A DNA stretch of 34,073 nt from Bacteriovoracaceae bacterium. Its GTDB lineage: Bacteria > Bdellovibrionota > Bacteriovoracia > Bacteriovoracales > Bacteriovoracaceae. A program made the translations under genes and the position numbers. Position 1 is the first letter of the stretch; every line of letters begins with the position of its first letter. Shown here in pieces: positions 23,221 through 33,700 of this stretch. The notes under the pieces were generated by a model. It did not search any database. It had not been told where the DNA came from and saw only the letters and a list, made by a program, of their open reading frames with translations. The stretch spans positions 1 to 34,073 of the forward strand of contig JAGSHI010000028.1 in the NCBI GenBank assembly GCA_023954635.1, in the 5' to 3' direction.

Positions 23221-23819
23221 GCACTGAAAATAAATCGGAAAACATAATTTTGGATGATGAGAAAGCACTCGTTCTTGATCATGATTATGATGGGATTCAA
23301 GAACTGGATCATCCTCTTCCTTCTTGGTGGATAGCGACCTTTGTAGGAACAGTTGTCTTTGGAGTACTCTATGGAATGTACTATCTTTGGGCCGGAGGTC
23401 TAACGCTAGAAGAAGAGTATGCTCAAGATATGCTGAAAATTAATAAAGCCAAAGCTGAGTTAGCATCTAAGGTCGATGTCTTTGATCAAAAAGCATATTC
23501 AACTTGGACAACAAAAGTAGGTCTAGCAAAAGGTGCTGAAGTTTTTGAAGAAAACTGTATGACCTGCCATGAAGAAAATGGAAAAGGCGATATTGGACCA
23601 AACTTAACTGATGAGTACTGGCTTCTTTCAGATGGAACAGCTGAGTCAGTTTACTCAATCGTAAACAAAGGGAATGAAGATAACGGGATGCCCGCGTGGG
23701 GAGAAGTTATCTCAAAAGATGAGATGTATGCCGCAACTGCATATGTCATGAGCATACAAGGTTTTGAGCATAAAAGTGGTGCTAAAGAACCTCAAGGTAA
23801 GAAAATACCTCGAAAATAG
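23217..23819 (+). CDS. ccoP: cbb3 oxidase c-type cytochrome subunit, monoheme CcoP
   Basis: The N-terminal cytoplasmic stretch contains the CcoP signature DYDGIQELDHPLPSWW, followed by one helix (about 39-60). The periplasmic part has one heme c site, CMTCH (Cys114, Cys117, His118), with GPNLTDEYWL and a Met158 ligand in NGMPAWGE. Standard CcoP is about 300 residues with two hemes; this one has 200 residues and only one CxxCH, so one heme domain is missing. The frame is intact and the missing domain is not seen in other frames, so the short form is probably native. It is the last gene before a strong hairpin (23827-23853). Confidence 0.93.
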   Translation: MSTENKSENIILDDEKALVLDHDYDGIQELDHPLPSWWIATFVGTVVFGVLYGMYYLWAGGLTLEEEYAQDMLKINKAKAELASKVDVFDQKAYSTWTTKVGLAKGAEVFEENCMTCHEENGKGDIGPNLTDEYWLLSDGTAESVYSIVNKGNEDNGMPAWGEVISKDEMYAATAYVMSIQGFEHKSGAKEPQGKKIPRK

Positions 23820-23826
23820 GTTAAAC

Positions 23827-23853
23827 ATGCACTTGAGAAAATCTCAAGTGCAT
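23827..23853 (+). terminator. Strong hairpin after ccoP
   Basis: A perfect 12-bp stem (ATGCACTTGAGA with its complement) closes a 3-nt loop and is followed by TCCTTTGCTTT. It begins 7 bp after the ccoP stop and 50 bp before ccoG. The U-tract is interrupted, so partial read-through into ccoG, or stabilisation of the ccoNOQP message, is possible. Confidence 0.8.
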
Positions 23854-23875
23854 TCCTTTGCTTTAAAATATAATT

Positions 23876-25312
23876 ATGAGAAAGCCAAATAAGTTTGAAA
23901 GACATGAATCTCGACTTGCTACGACAGATGAGCAGGGTCACAGAGTTTTTCTTTACCCGGAAGATGTAAAAGGGAAATGGAGAAATAAAAGAACAATCTT
24001 TTTTTGGTTTCTAATACTACTTTACCTAGTTCTTCCTTGGATTCACATTGGTGGAAAGCAATCTATTCTCCTTAATATTGCCAAACGAGAATTTACATTT
24101 TTTACGCACACTTTCTATAGTCACGACGCTCCTCTACTTATTTTTATTTTTCTAGGAATTCCCCTTTTCTTTGCTTTTGTTACAAGTATATGGGGTAGGG
24201 CCTGGTGTGGCTGGGGCTGTCCTCAAACTGTTTTTATCGATGCTATTTATCGACAGATTGAACTTTGGACAGAGGGTAAGTCCAGACAACGAGAGGCCCT
24301 AGATAAAGCTCCTATGAGTTTGCTCAAGGCCGCGAAGAAGTTATCCAAATGGATTCTCTACCTGCTAGTCAGTATGCATATAGCGCACTCATTTATCGGC
24401 TACTTTGTCGGAACTTGGGAGTTATATGAAATTACTCTTGCTCCTCCTAGTTCAAATTTTGGAATCTTTACTGCAACTTGGATTACAGTTGCCATTATCT
24501 TGATAGATTTTGGTTGGTTTAGAGAACAGTTCTGCATCATTGCTTGTCCCTATGGAAGAATGCAAAGTGTAATTATGGATGATCATTCAATGGTCGTCAC
24601 ATACGATGAAAAAAGAGGTGAACCAAGAAGGCTTTCGGAAGAAAGTAATAGCGAAAGCCCCGTGCTAGAGGGCGATTGTATCAATTGCTATCATTGCGTA
24701 AAAGTCTGCCCAACCGGAATAGATATAAGAAGAGGTACTCAGCTTGAATGTATTGCTTGCACCAATTGTATAGATGCATGTGATGAAATCATGACCAAAG
24801 TTGGAAAACCAGAAGGTCTCATTAGATATGATACAGAGCTTGGAAAACAAGGAGTTAAAGTTAAAAAAATTGGTCTTCGATCAATTATTTATTTAACACT
24901 TATGACAATCGTTTTTGGTGGCTTCATATATATGCTCAATCAACAAGATCGCTTAAGAGTAATGATGTTAAGAGGTAGTAAATCACCTTTTCAAATTGTT
25001 AGAACCACCGAAATAGAAGAAATTGCAAACCATTATAAAATAGCAATTGACTACAATGGTGAAAAAGTTCAAAAACTCTTTTTTATGATCAAGGACCCGG
25101 TGTTAGCGAAAGCTATCAGAGTTGCTACACCACGAGCGCCTTGGCAGTTAAAAAAGGGTCATAATAAAGCAAATATTTTTTTCCGCTTTAATAAAAAAAT
25201 ATTGATTAAGGGTAATAGAAAAATCATATTACTGATTAAGAATGGTGATACAGAAAAAGAAGCAACTCTAGTACTTGAACAGGAGGTAAACCTTGCAGGA
25301 CCTCTACGCTAG
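23876..25312 (+). CDS. ccoG: cbb3 oxidase accessory protein CcoG (FixG/RdxA)
   Basis: This membrane iron-sulfur protein of 478 residues is thought to reduce copper for delivery to the oxidase. N-terminal helices surround an intramembrane motif WCGWGCPQT (Cys111, Cys115), and a second pair lies in FCIIACPYGRMQ. Two ferredoxin-type clusters follow (Cys268, Cys271, Cys274, Cys278, and Cys292, Cys295, Cys298, Cys302), then a final helix (about 336-355) and a C-terminal Ig-like domain. All family parts are present. The ATG at 23876 follows the ccoP hairpin by 22 bp with no obvious promoter, so read-through transcription is likely. Its last 20 bp overlap the next gene. Confidence 0.95.
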   Translation: MRKPNKFERHESRLATTDEQGHRVFLYPEDVKGKWRNKRTIFFWFLILLYLVLPWIHIGGKQSILLNIAKREFTFFTHTFYSHDAPLLIFIFLGIPLFFAFVTSIWGRAWCGWGCPQTVFIDAIYRQIELWTEGKSRQREALDKAPMSLLKAAKKLSKWILYLLVSMHIAHSFIGYFVGTWELYEITLAPPSSNFGIFTATWITVAIILIDFGWFREQFCIIACPYGRMQSVIMDDHSMVVTYDEKRGEPRRLSEESNSESPVLEGDCINCYHCVKVCPTGIDIRRGTQLECIACTNCIDACDEIMTKVGKPEGLIRYDTELGKQGVKVKKIGLRSIIYLTLMTIVFGGFIYMLNQQDRLRVMMLRGSKSPFQIVRTTEIEEIANHYKIAIDYNGEKVQKLFFMIKDPVLAKAIRVATPRAPWQLKKGHNKANIFFRFNKKILIKGNRKIILLIKNGDTEKEATLVLEQEVNLAGPLR

Positions 25313-25991
25313 CTTTGAATCAAATTCTCTTTTCGCTATTATCTGGGCCTCTTTGCTCATAGGTCTTGGCGGGAGTCTGCATTGTGTGGGAATGTGCTCC
25401 CCTCTCACAGCTACTTTAACCAAAGGGAAGGTTGAAAACCTTCTCTATCAACTTGGAAGACTTCTAGCATACTTACTATTAGGATTGAGTGCAGGTTGGC
25501 TAACATCTCTCATAAATATTAAGCAAGACTCCCCTTTAATCAATTCTCTGCCTTTACTGACACTTGGTTTTGCAATTCTTTTCATTGGTATTAAAGGACT
25601 AGTTTCAAAAGGAAAAAATCTAACCAATACATCTTCAACTATACATACTCTTTATTCTCAGGCATTAGTAAAGTTGAATAAACTTGGTAAGTTTTCAATT
25701 ATACCAATTGGGTTTATGACGCTTTTATTGCCTTGTGGTTTACTCTATGGCGTTGTCTTGATTGCAGGCGTAACAGGGAACCCTCTGCTTGGGGCAACCT
25801 CACTTTTCTTTTTTTGGTTGGGTACATTACCTGCAGTTAGTTTTGGAAGTGAGATAATAAATCTCATATTTAAGCCAATTAAAAATAAAATACCAAAATC
25901 ATCCTCTGCATTTCTTATTGTTATAGGATTATTTACAATTACTTATCGACTTTATAGTCTCTACGGAACAGATGCTCCACTTTGTCACTAA
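25293..25991 (+). CDS. SafE/UreH-like six-helix membrane protein of the cbb3 locus
   Basis: This integral membrane protein of 232 residues carries the family motif GLGGSLHCVGMCSPL near the N-terminus, YQLGRLLAYLLLG in the next helix pair and MTLLLPCGLLYGV in the second half, each containing the Cys or Pro-Cys expected for the DsbD-like/UreH fold. Proteins of this type are often encoded after ccoG and ccoI and are thought to handle copper or reductant during oxidase assembly; direct function is uncertain. The start is TTG at 25293 with a perfect AGGAGG (25281-25286), 6 nt away, and lies within the ccoG gene. The following small gene begins 8 bp after its stop. Confidence 0.87.
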   Translation: MQDLYASFESNSLFAIIWASLLIGLGGSLHCVGMCSPLTATLTKGKVENLLYQLGRLLAYLLLGLSAGWLTSLINIKQDSPLINSLPLLTLGFAILFIGIKGLVSKGKNLTNTSSTIHTLYSQALVKLNKLGKFSIIPIGFMTLLLPCGLLYGVVLIAGVTGNPLLGATSLFFFWLGTLPAVSFGSEIINLIFKPIKNKIPKSSSAFLIVIGLFTITYRLYSLYGTDAPLCH

Positions 25992-25999
25992 GAGGAATT

Positions 26000-26143
26000 A
26001 TGAGCGAAGAACAAAAATCAAAAGATGACTCAAAACTTCAAGGATTTGAGGGAAAAGTATTAAAGATTCTTTTCTTTATGACTATCGCAGGAATACCAAT
26101 AGGTAGTGTTGTGGCGTTAATTTGGGCCACAAAGCAACATTAG
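26000..26143 (+). CDS. Small one-helix membrane protein of unknown function in the cbb3 locus
   Basis: This 47-residue protein begins with a charged segment (MSEEQKSKDDSKLQGFEGK) and continues with one hydrophobic helix (VLKILFFMTIAGIPIGSVVAL) and a short WATKQH tail. AGAGGAA precedes the ATG at 26000. It lies 8 bp after the SafE/UreH-like gene and is the last gene of the row. The topology resembles CcoQ or CcoS but no signature matches, so it may be an extra small subunit or assembly factor. Confidence 0.7.
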   Translation: MSEEQKSKDDSKLQGFEGKVLKILFFMTIAGIPIGSVVALIWATKQH

Positions 26144-26179
26144 ACTATCAACTTAAAGATCTCATGATAAAATAAAATC

Positions 26180-27178
26180 ATGAAAAAACTTTTAAAGTCA
26201 CTTCTTGCATCTCTACTCTCAGTTTTATTGGTTCTATTTTTATTTCAATTAATTTTAGTGGCCCAAAATCATATCAAATTTAATACTGGGTTCAGCTCAC
26301 CTTTTTCTATTGAATCTAGTTCAGAATTAGGTTGGTCTCCAAAAGAAAACTTCAATTTAAATTACAAATCAAAAGATCTTACTGGAAATGTTTTTATAGT
26401 AGATTATCAATCCATAAAATATGGCTTTAGAGCATATGGAAATATAGATTCACAGAAGAAGAAATTATTTTTCATAGGAGATAGTTTCACTCACTCTCGA
26501 GATATTGAAACGAGCAAAACATTCTATGGTTTACTATCAGATCGTTATGAAGTTTTCGCATTTGGATCTAGTGGATACGGGACATGGCAAGAATACTTAG
26601 TCTTAAAAAAACATGTTGATATTATCAAACCTGATTTAATTATTTGGCAGCACCATGTAAATGATTTTTTTGATAACGATTACGAACTAGATAAAAAAAT
26701 TGGTTACAGTGGATTTATTTTTGATCGTCCCTATAAAAATGGAACTAGATTTCAAGAAAATTTTTCATTAAGTTTTCTTTCTAGGTTAGGACAACTACAA
26801 ATCTTTTATTATTTAGGTTCGAGATTCTATAATTTAATATCTAAAGATTTCTCAGATAATGCCTTTCAGTTTTTGAAAGAAAACCCAGATGAACTTAAGA
26901 GGGCTTCCATGTCCACTTTGGAGGCACTTAAAGAGTTCGATAATTTCACAAAAAACAAATTTAAGACTCTTCATTTTACAGTCACTCATGATGAATACTT
27001 TGATAAAAAGATGAAAGAGCTCATTGGGGAGAGATCATATATTGAGAATTTTTCTACAAACGTGGGAATTAAAGACAATGGTTTAAAAGTTGACAAACTT
27101 GGCCATTGGAATTTCAAAGGTCATAAGAAAGCTTCCACAATTCTTTTACCAAAAATAAATAAAATCTTAAAAAAATAG
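26180..27178 (+). CDS. Membrane-anchored SGNH/GDSL-type hydrolase
   Basis: A single N-terminal hydrophobic segment (residues 8-28) anchors or exports the protein. The rest, 332 residues in all, has SGNH hydrolase blocks: block I FFIGDSFTHS with nucleophile Ser102, the block II Gly in FGSSGYGTWQ, the block III Asn in IIWQHHVNDF and a C-terminal His in KLGHWNFKGH. It should act outside the inner membrane, perhaps removing or transferring acyl groups on a glycan or envelope polymer; the substrate is unknown. The ATG at 26180 follows the small cbb3-locus gene by 36 bp with no visible ribosome site, so transcription with the cco genes is uncertain. The closing Asp-x2-His is modified (Asp and His are separated by different spacing). 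Confidence 0.8.
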   Translation: MKKLLKSLLASLLSVLLVLFLFQLILVAQNHIKFNTGFSSPFSIESSSELGWSPKENFNLNYKSKDLTGNVFIVDYQSIKYGFRAYGNIDSQKKKLFFIGDSFTHSRDIETSKTFYGLLSDRYEVFAFGSSGYGTWQEYLVLKKHVDIIKPDLIIWQHHVNDFFDNDYELDKKIGYSGFIFDRPYKNGTRFQENFSLSFLSRLGQLQIFYYLGSRFYNLISKDFSDNAFQFLKENPDELKRASMSTLEALKEFDNFTKNKFKTLHFTVTHDEYFDKKMKELIGERSYIENFSTNVGIKDNGLKVDKLGHWNFKGHKKASTILLPKINKILKK

Positions 27179-27505
27179 AACTGTGCACTTTTCAGTATAT
27201 TTGTTGTCCAACTTCGTGACATGCTCCAAGCGCTAAACCGTCCTCTTGGGATGTACAAGTTATTGTCTGAAAAATGCTTTATCTCCTAGGGGGATTCATT
27301 TTTCCTATCAGGGTTTTTCGATCCTACGTTATTACTAGTACTTACAAAGGTTTTCCGAAGGTAAATCCTGCCTATCGGTTTTGAAAAATTGGTCTTGTAA
27401 GTTGCTGTAATTTCATATTGAAGCCTTTTTTATTGGGCATTTATCGAAATTCAATAAAATTACACTATTTTTACTGTCAACAAAATTCATAATTATATAA
27501 AAAAA

Positions 27506-27536
27506 TTGACAATAATTTTGTAAATAACTCTATGAT
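27506..27536 (+). promoter_or_regulatory. Candidate promoter of the giant lipoprotein gene
   Basis: TTGACA (27506-27511, perfect -35) and TATGAT (27531-27536, five of six) are 19 bp apart, slightly long. Transcription from here would give a leader of about 165 nt containing the 12-bp dyad. A second possibility is TTAACA (27610-27615) with GATAAT (27634-27639), 18 bp apart, which would put the right arm of the dyad in the promoter spacer. The sequence does not decide between them. Confidence 0.4.
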
Positions 27537-27585
27537 ATCAACAGCTTACACAACTCACTTATAAATAAGTCTAAATCTAGCCATT

Positions 27586-27627
27586 TTGCGTCATTATATA
27601 CCCTTTTTTTTAACAATAATGACGCAA
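27586..27627. repeat. Perfect 12-bp inverted repeat with 18-bp spacer
   Basis: TTGCGTCATTAT (27586-27597) is the exact reverse complement of 27616-27627. The spacer carries a run of eight T. The dyad lies 82 bp upstream of the giant gene's ATG. It may be an operator for a dimeric regulator or a stem-loop in the leader RNA. It is not a normal terminator because the T run is inside the loop. Confidence 0.75.
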
Positions 27628-27708
27628 GTGGTCGATAATATATATATATAGAAAGGATTCTCCGAACGTTGCTTTGTCTTCGTTCTAAAAAACTTAACGA
27701 GGAATGTG

Positions 27709-30700
27709 ATGAAAGAACGTGGTTCATCAAACATTCGTAATAAATTTTGCGCTGGTGTATCCACCGGCCAGAACTCGTTTCATTTTTTTCAAATCATCTT
27801 GCTTTCATTTTTTCTTTTCAGTTGTGGACGAGCTGGTAATAAAGCACTCGACCCTGATGGCCTTACAATTGGAGGAGACAATAAAAGTAATCCGAATATT
27901 ATTCTTTGTTATACCGGCCAACCATGTTCACAAGACTTAGTTCTTCGCGCAGTTTCTGGAAGTGATGGTCTTCCAGGCCTTCAAGTTACTTTTACAGAAC
28001 AAACCAGTGCAGGACTTCTTATTCAAACACCAGTTTTAAATACAGATCTCGATGGATACGCAAGAACTAGTATAATTGCTCCTCTCTTTCCTTACACAGA
28101 TGCAGTTGTTAACGGAACAATAGATGGATATGCTGACCCTACCCCGTTTACTGTCACAGTAAAACTAGGAGCTCACCATTTTCTTTTAACTCAAGGTAAT
28201 TCTCAGTCAGCGGTAGTTAATCAAGCTGTAGCTCTCAATCCTATGGTTAGGGTTGTCGATATAACAGGAACACCAGTACCAAACTGGGATGTTGTTGTTA
28301 CTGTAACGAGTGGCAATGGTTCTGTTTCTCAAAGTTCATTTAAAACAGATAGTAGTGGGTTTGCTCAAGTGACTTGGACTCTTGGAAGTACTATTGGAAC
28401 AAATACAATTAACTTCTCAGCACCTATCATCTTTGGTGCTCCATCGAGTATGAGCTTTACGGCAACAGGGACTCCAGATGCTCCACATAACTTTTTATTA
28501 AGTGGAACAAATAGTTTTGTCGCAGGAACATGTAATGCCTACACTGTATACTCGCGTGATCAATTCAATAACCTCTCTCCTGCGACTGCTCCAATATCTG
28601 TAAATTTAACAGGAGCAGCAAGTGGAACTTTTTATTCAGACAGCTCATGTACTGGTGGTAATGAAATCACTTCAACAACAATTGGAATAGGTAGTGACAA
28701 TAATGTTTTTTATTATCGAAATACTGTTCGAGAGTCCGTTACTTTAAATGTTGATGATGCTGGAGCTTTAATTGCAGCAACACTTGGGGTTAGTATTGTT
28801 TCAGATGTTGCTGACCATATTGTGATTTCATCTGGCAATGGGCAAAGCGGAGTAGCAAGCACGACGATAGCATCAAATCCAGTTGTTCAAGTTCAAGATC
28901 AATTTAACAACCCTGTTGAAAATGAAAGTGTCACTTTTGCAGTTACTGCTGGTGGTGGCTCAGTAACTCCTTCTAATGCAACAACAGACAATAATGGGCA
29001 AGCTAGTTTTAGTTTAACTCTTGGAACTGTTATAGGACTGAATAGTGTTCTTGCAACTTCTGTAAATGCTGTAGGGGCTCCAAGTTCCGTGACCGTAAAT
29101 GCAACAGCTTCATCTGATGTTCCTCACAATATTCTTTTTACTGGAGTTGATCCTATCGTCGCTGGAGTCTGTTCAGGGCCTTATACATTAACTTCACGGG
29201 ATCAGTTCAATAATTTAACCGATGCCATTTCTAATATTACATTAACCCTTTCTGATCTAGGTAGCTCTACTGCTTATTCTGATGCTTCTTGTACTGGAGG
29301 AAATGAAGTTACAAGTAGAATCATCACAACGGGAACAAATAATATAACATTTTATTTAAGAGATACCCTGGCCGAAACAATTACAATCGCTGCAGATGAC
29401 GGAGGTGCTCTCGTTGATTCAACTTTTGGAGTGACTGTTAATCCAGCTCCCGCAAATCATTTAGATCTTGCTGGTCCGACACCCATTCCAACAAGCACTT
29501 GTTCAGGCCCTTACACAATTGTGAGTCAGGATCAGTTCAATAACAATTCGAACCTCACTTCAAACACTACAATTAATATTACTGGTGGCGGAGCTGGAAC
29601 TTTTTACAGTGACTCTGCTTGTACTGGAGGTAATGAAGTTACTAATGTTCAGATTTCTACTGGAACTTATACTCAGTCGTTTTACTTTTCAGATCCAACT
29701 GGTCAAGGTCTCACATTAAATGTAGATGATGCTGGAGCATTAATAGCCGGAACCCTTCCAATCGTTGTTGATAATGGTCCTCCTACTGACAATACTGCAA
29801 ACCTTCAGTTTACTAATCAATATGAAGCAACTGGAAATAATATTGCTGTTACTTGGACTGCATTCACTGATGATGATTTAACCGATCATAAACTAATCAC
29901 CTATACTGACAGTAACTGTATAGCAGGAGCTGATGATCATGGTTATACCAGTTCAACCGTAAACAATAACAACGTAGTCATTGATGGACTCACCGATGGT
30001 CTCTATTGGGCGAAAGTTGTAGCTAGAGATAACGCAACCAATGAAACGACCTCTGCTTGTTCGACAGATTTCATTACCATCGATTTAACAAACCCAACTG
30101 ACAATACTGCCAACTTGCAATTCACAAATGCCTACGACAATGACGGTAACGATGTTGCTGTTACTTGGACTGCTTTCACCGATACAAACCTTTCTGATCA
30201 TCGACTTACGACTTACACAGATTCGGCGTGTTCAGTTGGGCAAGTAGTTCATCCACTGACTGGTAGTATCTCAAATGTAAATAGTACTGTAATTGATGGA
30301 CTAGCTGATGGAATTTTTTACGCAACAGTGACTGCTATTGACTTTGCTGGAAATGAAACGACATCTGCCTGTAGTTCAGATTCAATTATTATTGACTCGA
30401 CTTCTCCAACTGACAACACTGCTAACCTTCAGTTCACTAATGCTTATAACAATACTGGAAATAATGTCGCCATTATTTGGACGGCCTTTACAGATCTCTA
30501 TCTTACAGATCATAGAATCATTACCTATACAAATGCAGCTTGTTCAACTGGGGCAAACGATCATGGGCTTATTTCGGGGAATGGAAACTCTGATTCCGTT
30601 ATCGTTGATGGACTCACTGATGGTATTTATTATGCGACAGTGACAGCTTACGATGCTGTCGGTAACTCTACAGTTTCAGCTTGTTCAACTGATACGATTG

Positions 30701-33700
30701 AAATTGATAGAATTTCTCCAACTGATAATACTGCAAATGTTCAGTTCACAGATTTATTCGAGGCCACTGGAAACAACCTTGCAGTTACTTGGACTGCCTT
30801 TACTGATATCAATTTAAGTGATCACCAAATATATACTTACACTAATGGCTCATGTTCAAGTGGTGAAGTTGATCATGGTCTAACTGGATCAACAACCAAT
30901 AGTAACAATACAATTATAGACGGTTTATCTGATGGCCAGTACTGGATAAAAGTTAAGGCCATCGATATAGCAACGAATACTACCACATCTGCTTGTTCTA
31001 CTGATTTTATTACTGTCGACTTAACAAACCCGACCGACAATACTGCGAATCTACAATTTACTGATACGTATGATAATGATGGAAATAATATTGGGATAAC
31101 TTGGACAGCGTTTTCAGATACCAACCTTTCCGATCATCGACTTACAACTTATACAGATTCTGCCTGTTCACTTGGACAAGCAGTTCATCCATTAACAGGC
31201 AGTACTACTAATGCAAATAGTACTGTTGTAGACGGACTCGCTGATGGAATATTTTATGCTACTGTAACCGCAATCGATTCTGCAGGTAATGAAACGACAT
31301 CGGCCTGTAGTTCTGATTCAATAATTGTGGATTCGACAGCACCAACAGATAACACAGCGAATCTTCAATTCACTAATGCTTACAACAACTCTGGTAACAA
31401 TGTTGCGATTACCTGGACGGCGTTTACTGATCTCTATCTCACTGATCACAGACTTATTACTTATACCAATGCCGCTTGTTCAACAGGGGCGAATGATCAT
31501 GGCCTCATCGGTGGATCTGGAAATTCAGACTCAGTCATTGTTGATGGACTCACAGATGGAGTTTATTACGCGACAGTGACTGCTTACGATGCTGTTGGAA
31601 ATTCTACAGTCTCAGCTTGTTCAACGGATACAATTGAAATTGATACAACTCCTCCAACAGACAACACGGCTAACCTTCAGTTTGCTGATGTCTACGATAT
31701 TGATGGGAATAATATTGATGTCAGTTGGACGGCCTTCACGGATTCAAACTTAAGTGACCATACTCTTTTCACTTATACTGATTCAGCTTGTAGTACGGGA
31801 GAAGTCAATCATGGACTCATTGGTGGGTCTGGAGATACAAACAATACGATAATCGATGGCCTCAGTGATGGAATATATTATGCAAAAGTTAGAGCACATG
31901 ACTTAGCGACAAATACGACGACGAGTACTTGTTCATCAGATTCAATTATTGTTGATACAACTGCGCCGACTGATAATACCGCCAACCTTCAGTTCACAAA
32001 TATATACGACAACGATGGAAATGATATTGCTGTTACTTGGACCGCCTTCACTGATACCTATTTAAGTAATCATAGAATAATTACTTATACCAATGCTACT
32101 TGCTCAGCAGGTGCTAATGATCATGGTCTCATTGGTGGAACTGGAAACTCTGATTCAGTGATTGTTGATGGTCTTATTGATGGAACTTATTATGCCACAG
32201 TAACTGCTTATGATGCTGTTGGAAATTCTACAGTCTCAGCGTGTAGTACAGATACTATTATTGTGGATTCGACTGCTCCAACAGATAATACTGCAAATCT
32301 TCAGTTCACTAATGCTTACAATAATACTGGAAATAATGTTGCGATTACTTGGACGGCGTTTACTGATTCTTATCTTTCGGATCACAGGCTTATTACTTAT
32401 ACCAATGCCCTATGTTCTACTGGAGCGAATGATCATGGACTCATAGGAGGATCTGGAAATTCTGACTCAGTCATAGTTGATGGACTCACAGATGGCGTAT
32501 ATTACGCGACAGTGACTGCTTACGATGCTGTAGGAAATTCAACAGTCTCAGCTTGTTCAACGGATACGATTGAAATTGATACAACTCCTCCAACAGATAA
32601 TACGGCTAACCTTCAGTTTGCTGATGTCTACGATATTGATGGGAATAATATTGATGTCAGTTGGACGGCCTTTACCGATTCTAATTTAAGTGACCATACT
32701 CTTTTCACTTACACAGATGCTTCTTGTACAACTAGTGAAGTTAACCATGGATTGATCGGAGGTTCTGGAAATACAAACAATACGATAATCGATGGTCTCA
32801 GTGATGGAATATATTATGCAAAAGTTAGAGCTCATGACTTAGCAACGAATACAACGACAAGTGCATGTTCTACTGATTCGATTATTGTTGATACAACTGC
32901 TCCAACAGACAACACCGCTAATCTTCAGTTCACAGATGTTTATGACAATGACGGTAATGACATCGCTGTTACATGGACGGCCTTCACAGACACCTATCTT
33001 TCTGATCATAGACTTATTACTTACACAGACAGTGGTTGTTCAGTTGGTGCCGATGATCATGGACTCATTGGAGGGTCTGGAAATTCTGATTCAGTCATCA
33101 TCGATGGTCTTATTGATGGTACTTATTATGCCACAGTAACTGCTTATGATGCTGTTGGAAACTCTACAGTCTCAGCGTGTAGTACAGATACGATTATTGT
33201 AGATAGCACTGCTCCAACGGACAACACAGCGAATCTGCAGTTTACTAATGCATACAACAACACTGGAAATAATGTCGCCATTACTTGGACGGCCTTTACT
33301 GATACCTATCTTTCTGATCATCGTCTAATCACTTACACTAATGCAGCTTGTACTACTGGAGCGAATGATCATGGACTCATCGGTGGATCTGGAAATTCTG
33401 ACTCAGTCATAGTTGATGGACTCACAGATGGCGTATATTACGCGACAGTGACTGCTTACGATGCTGTTGGAAATTCTACAGTCTCAGCTTGTTCAACTGA
33501 TACAATTGAAATTGATACAACTCCCCCAACCGACAATACGGCGAACCTTCAGTTTACGAATGTCTACGATATTGATGGAGATAATATTGATGTGAGTTGG
33601 ACAGCGTTCACTGATTCAAATCTTTCTGATCATAGACTTTATACTTATACAGACTCAGCTTGTTCAGCTGGAGTTGTTGATCACGGGTTGATTGGTGGGT

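Larger units (their letters stand above)
27179..27708. other. 530-bp noncoding region upstream of the giant lipoprotein gene
   Basis: No convincing gene was found on either strand. The left half has potential RNA stems: CCAAG/CTTGG (27226-27230 with 27245-27249), and an 8-bp stem (27340-27347 with 27395-27402) enclosing CCGAAGG...CCTATCGG (27355-27361 with 27371-27378). The right half is very AT-rich with a promoter-like element, a 12-bp dyad, a T8 run (27604-27611) and a (TA)6 run (27639-27650). No known riboswitch or RNA family was recognised. Confidence 0.7.

Noticed and set aside
27719-27940. 73-codon + strand frame at the start of the giant gene
   Set aside because: It lies wholly inside the lipoprotein gene in another frame; the lipoprotein frame has the ribosome site, lipobox and repeats.
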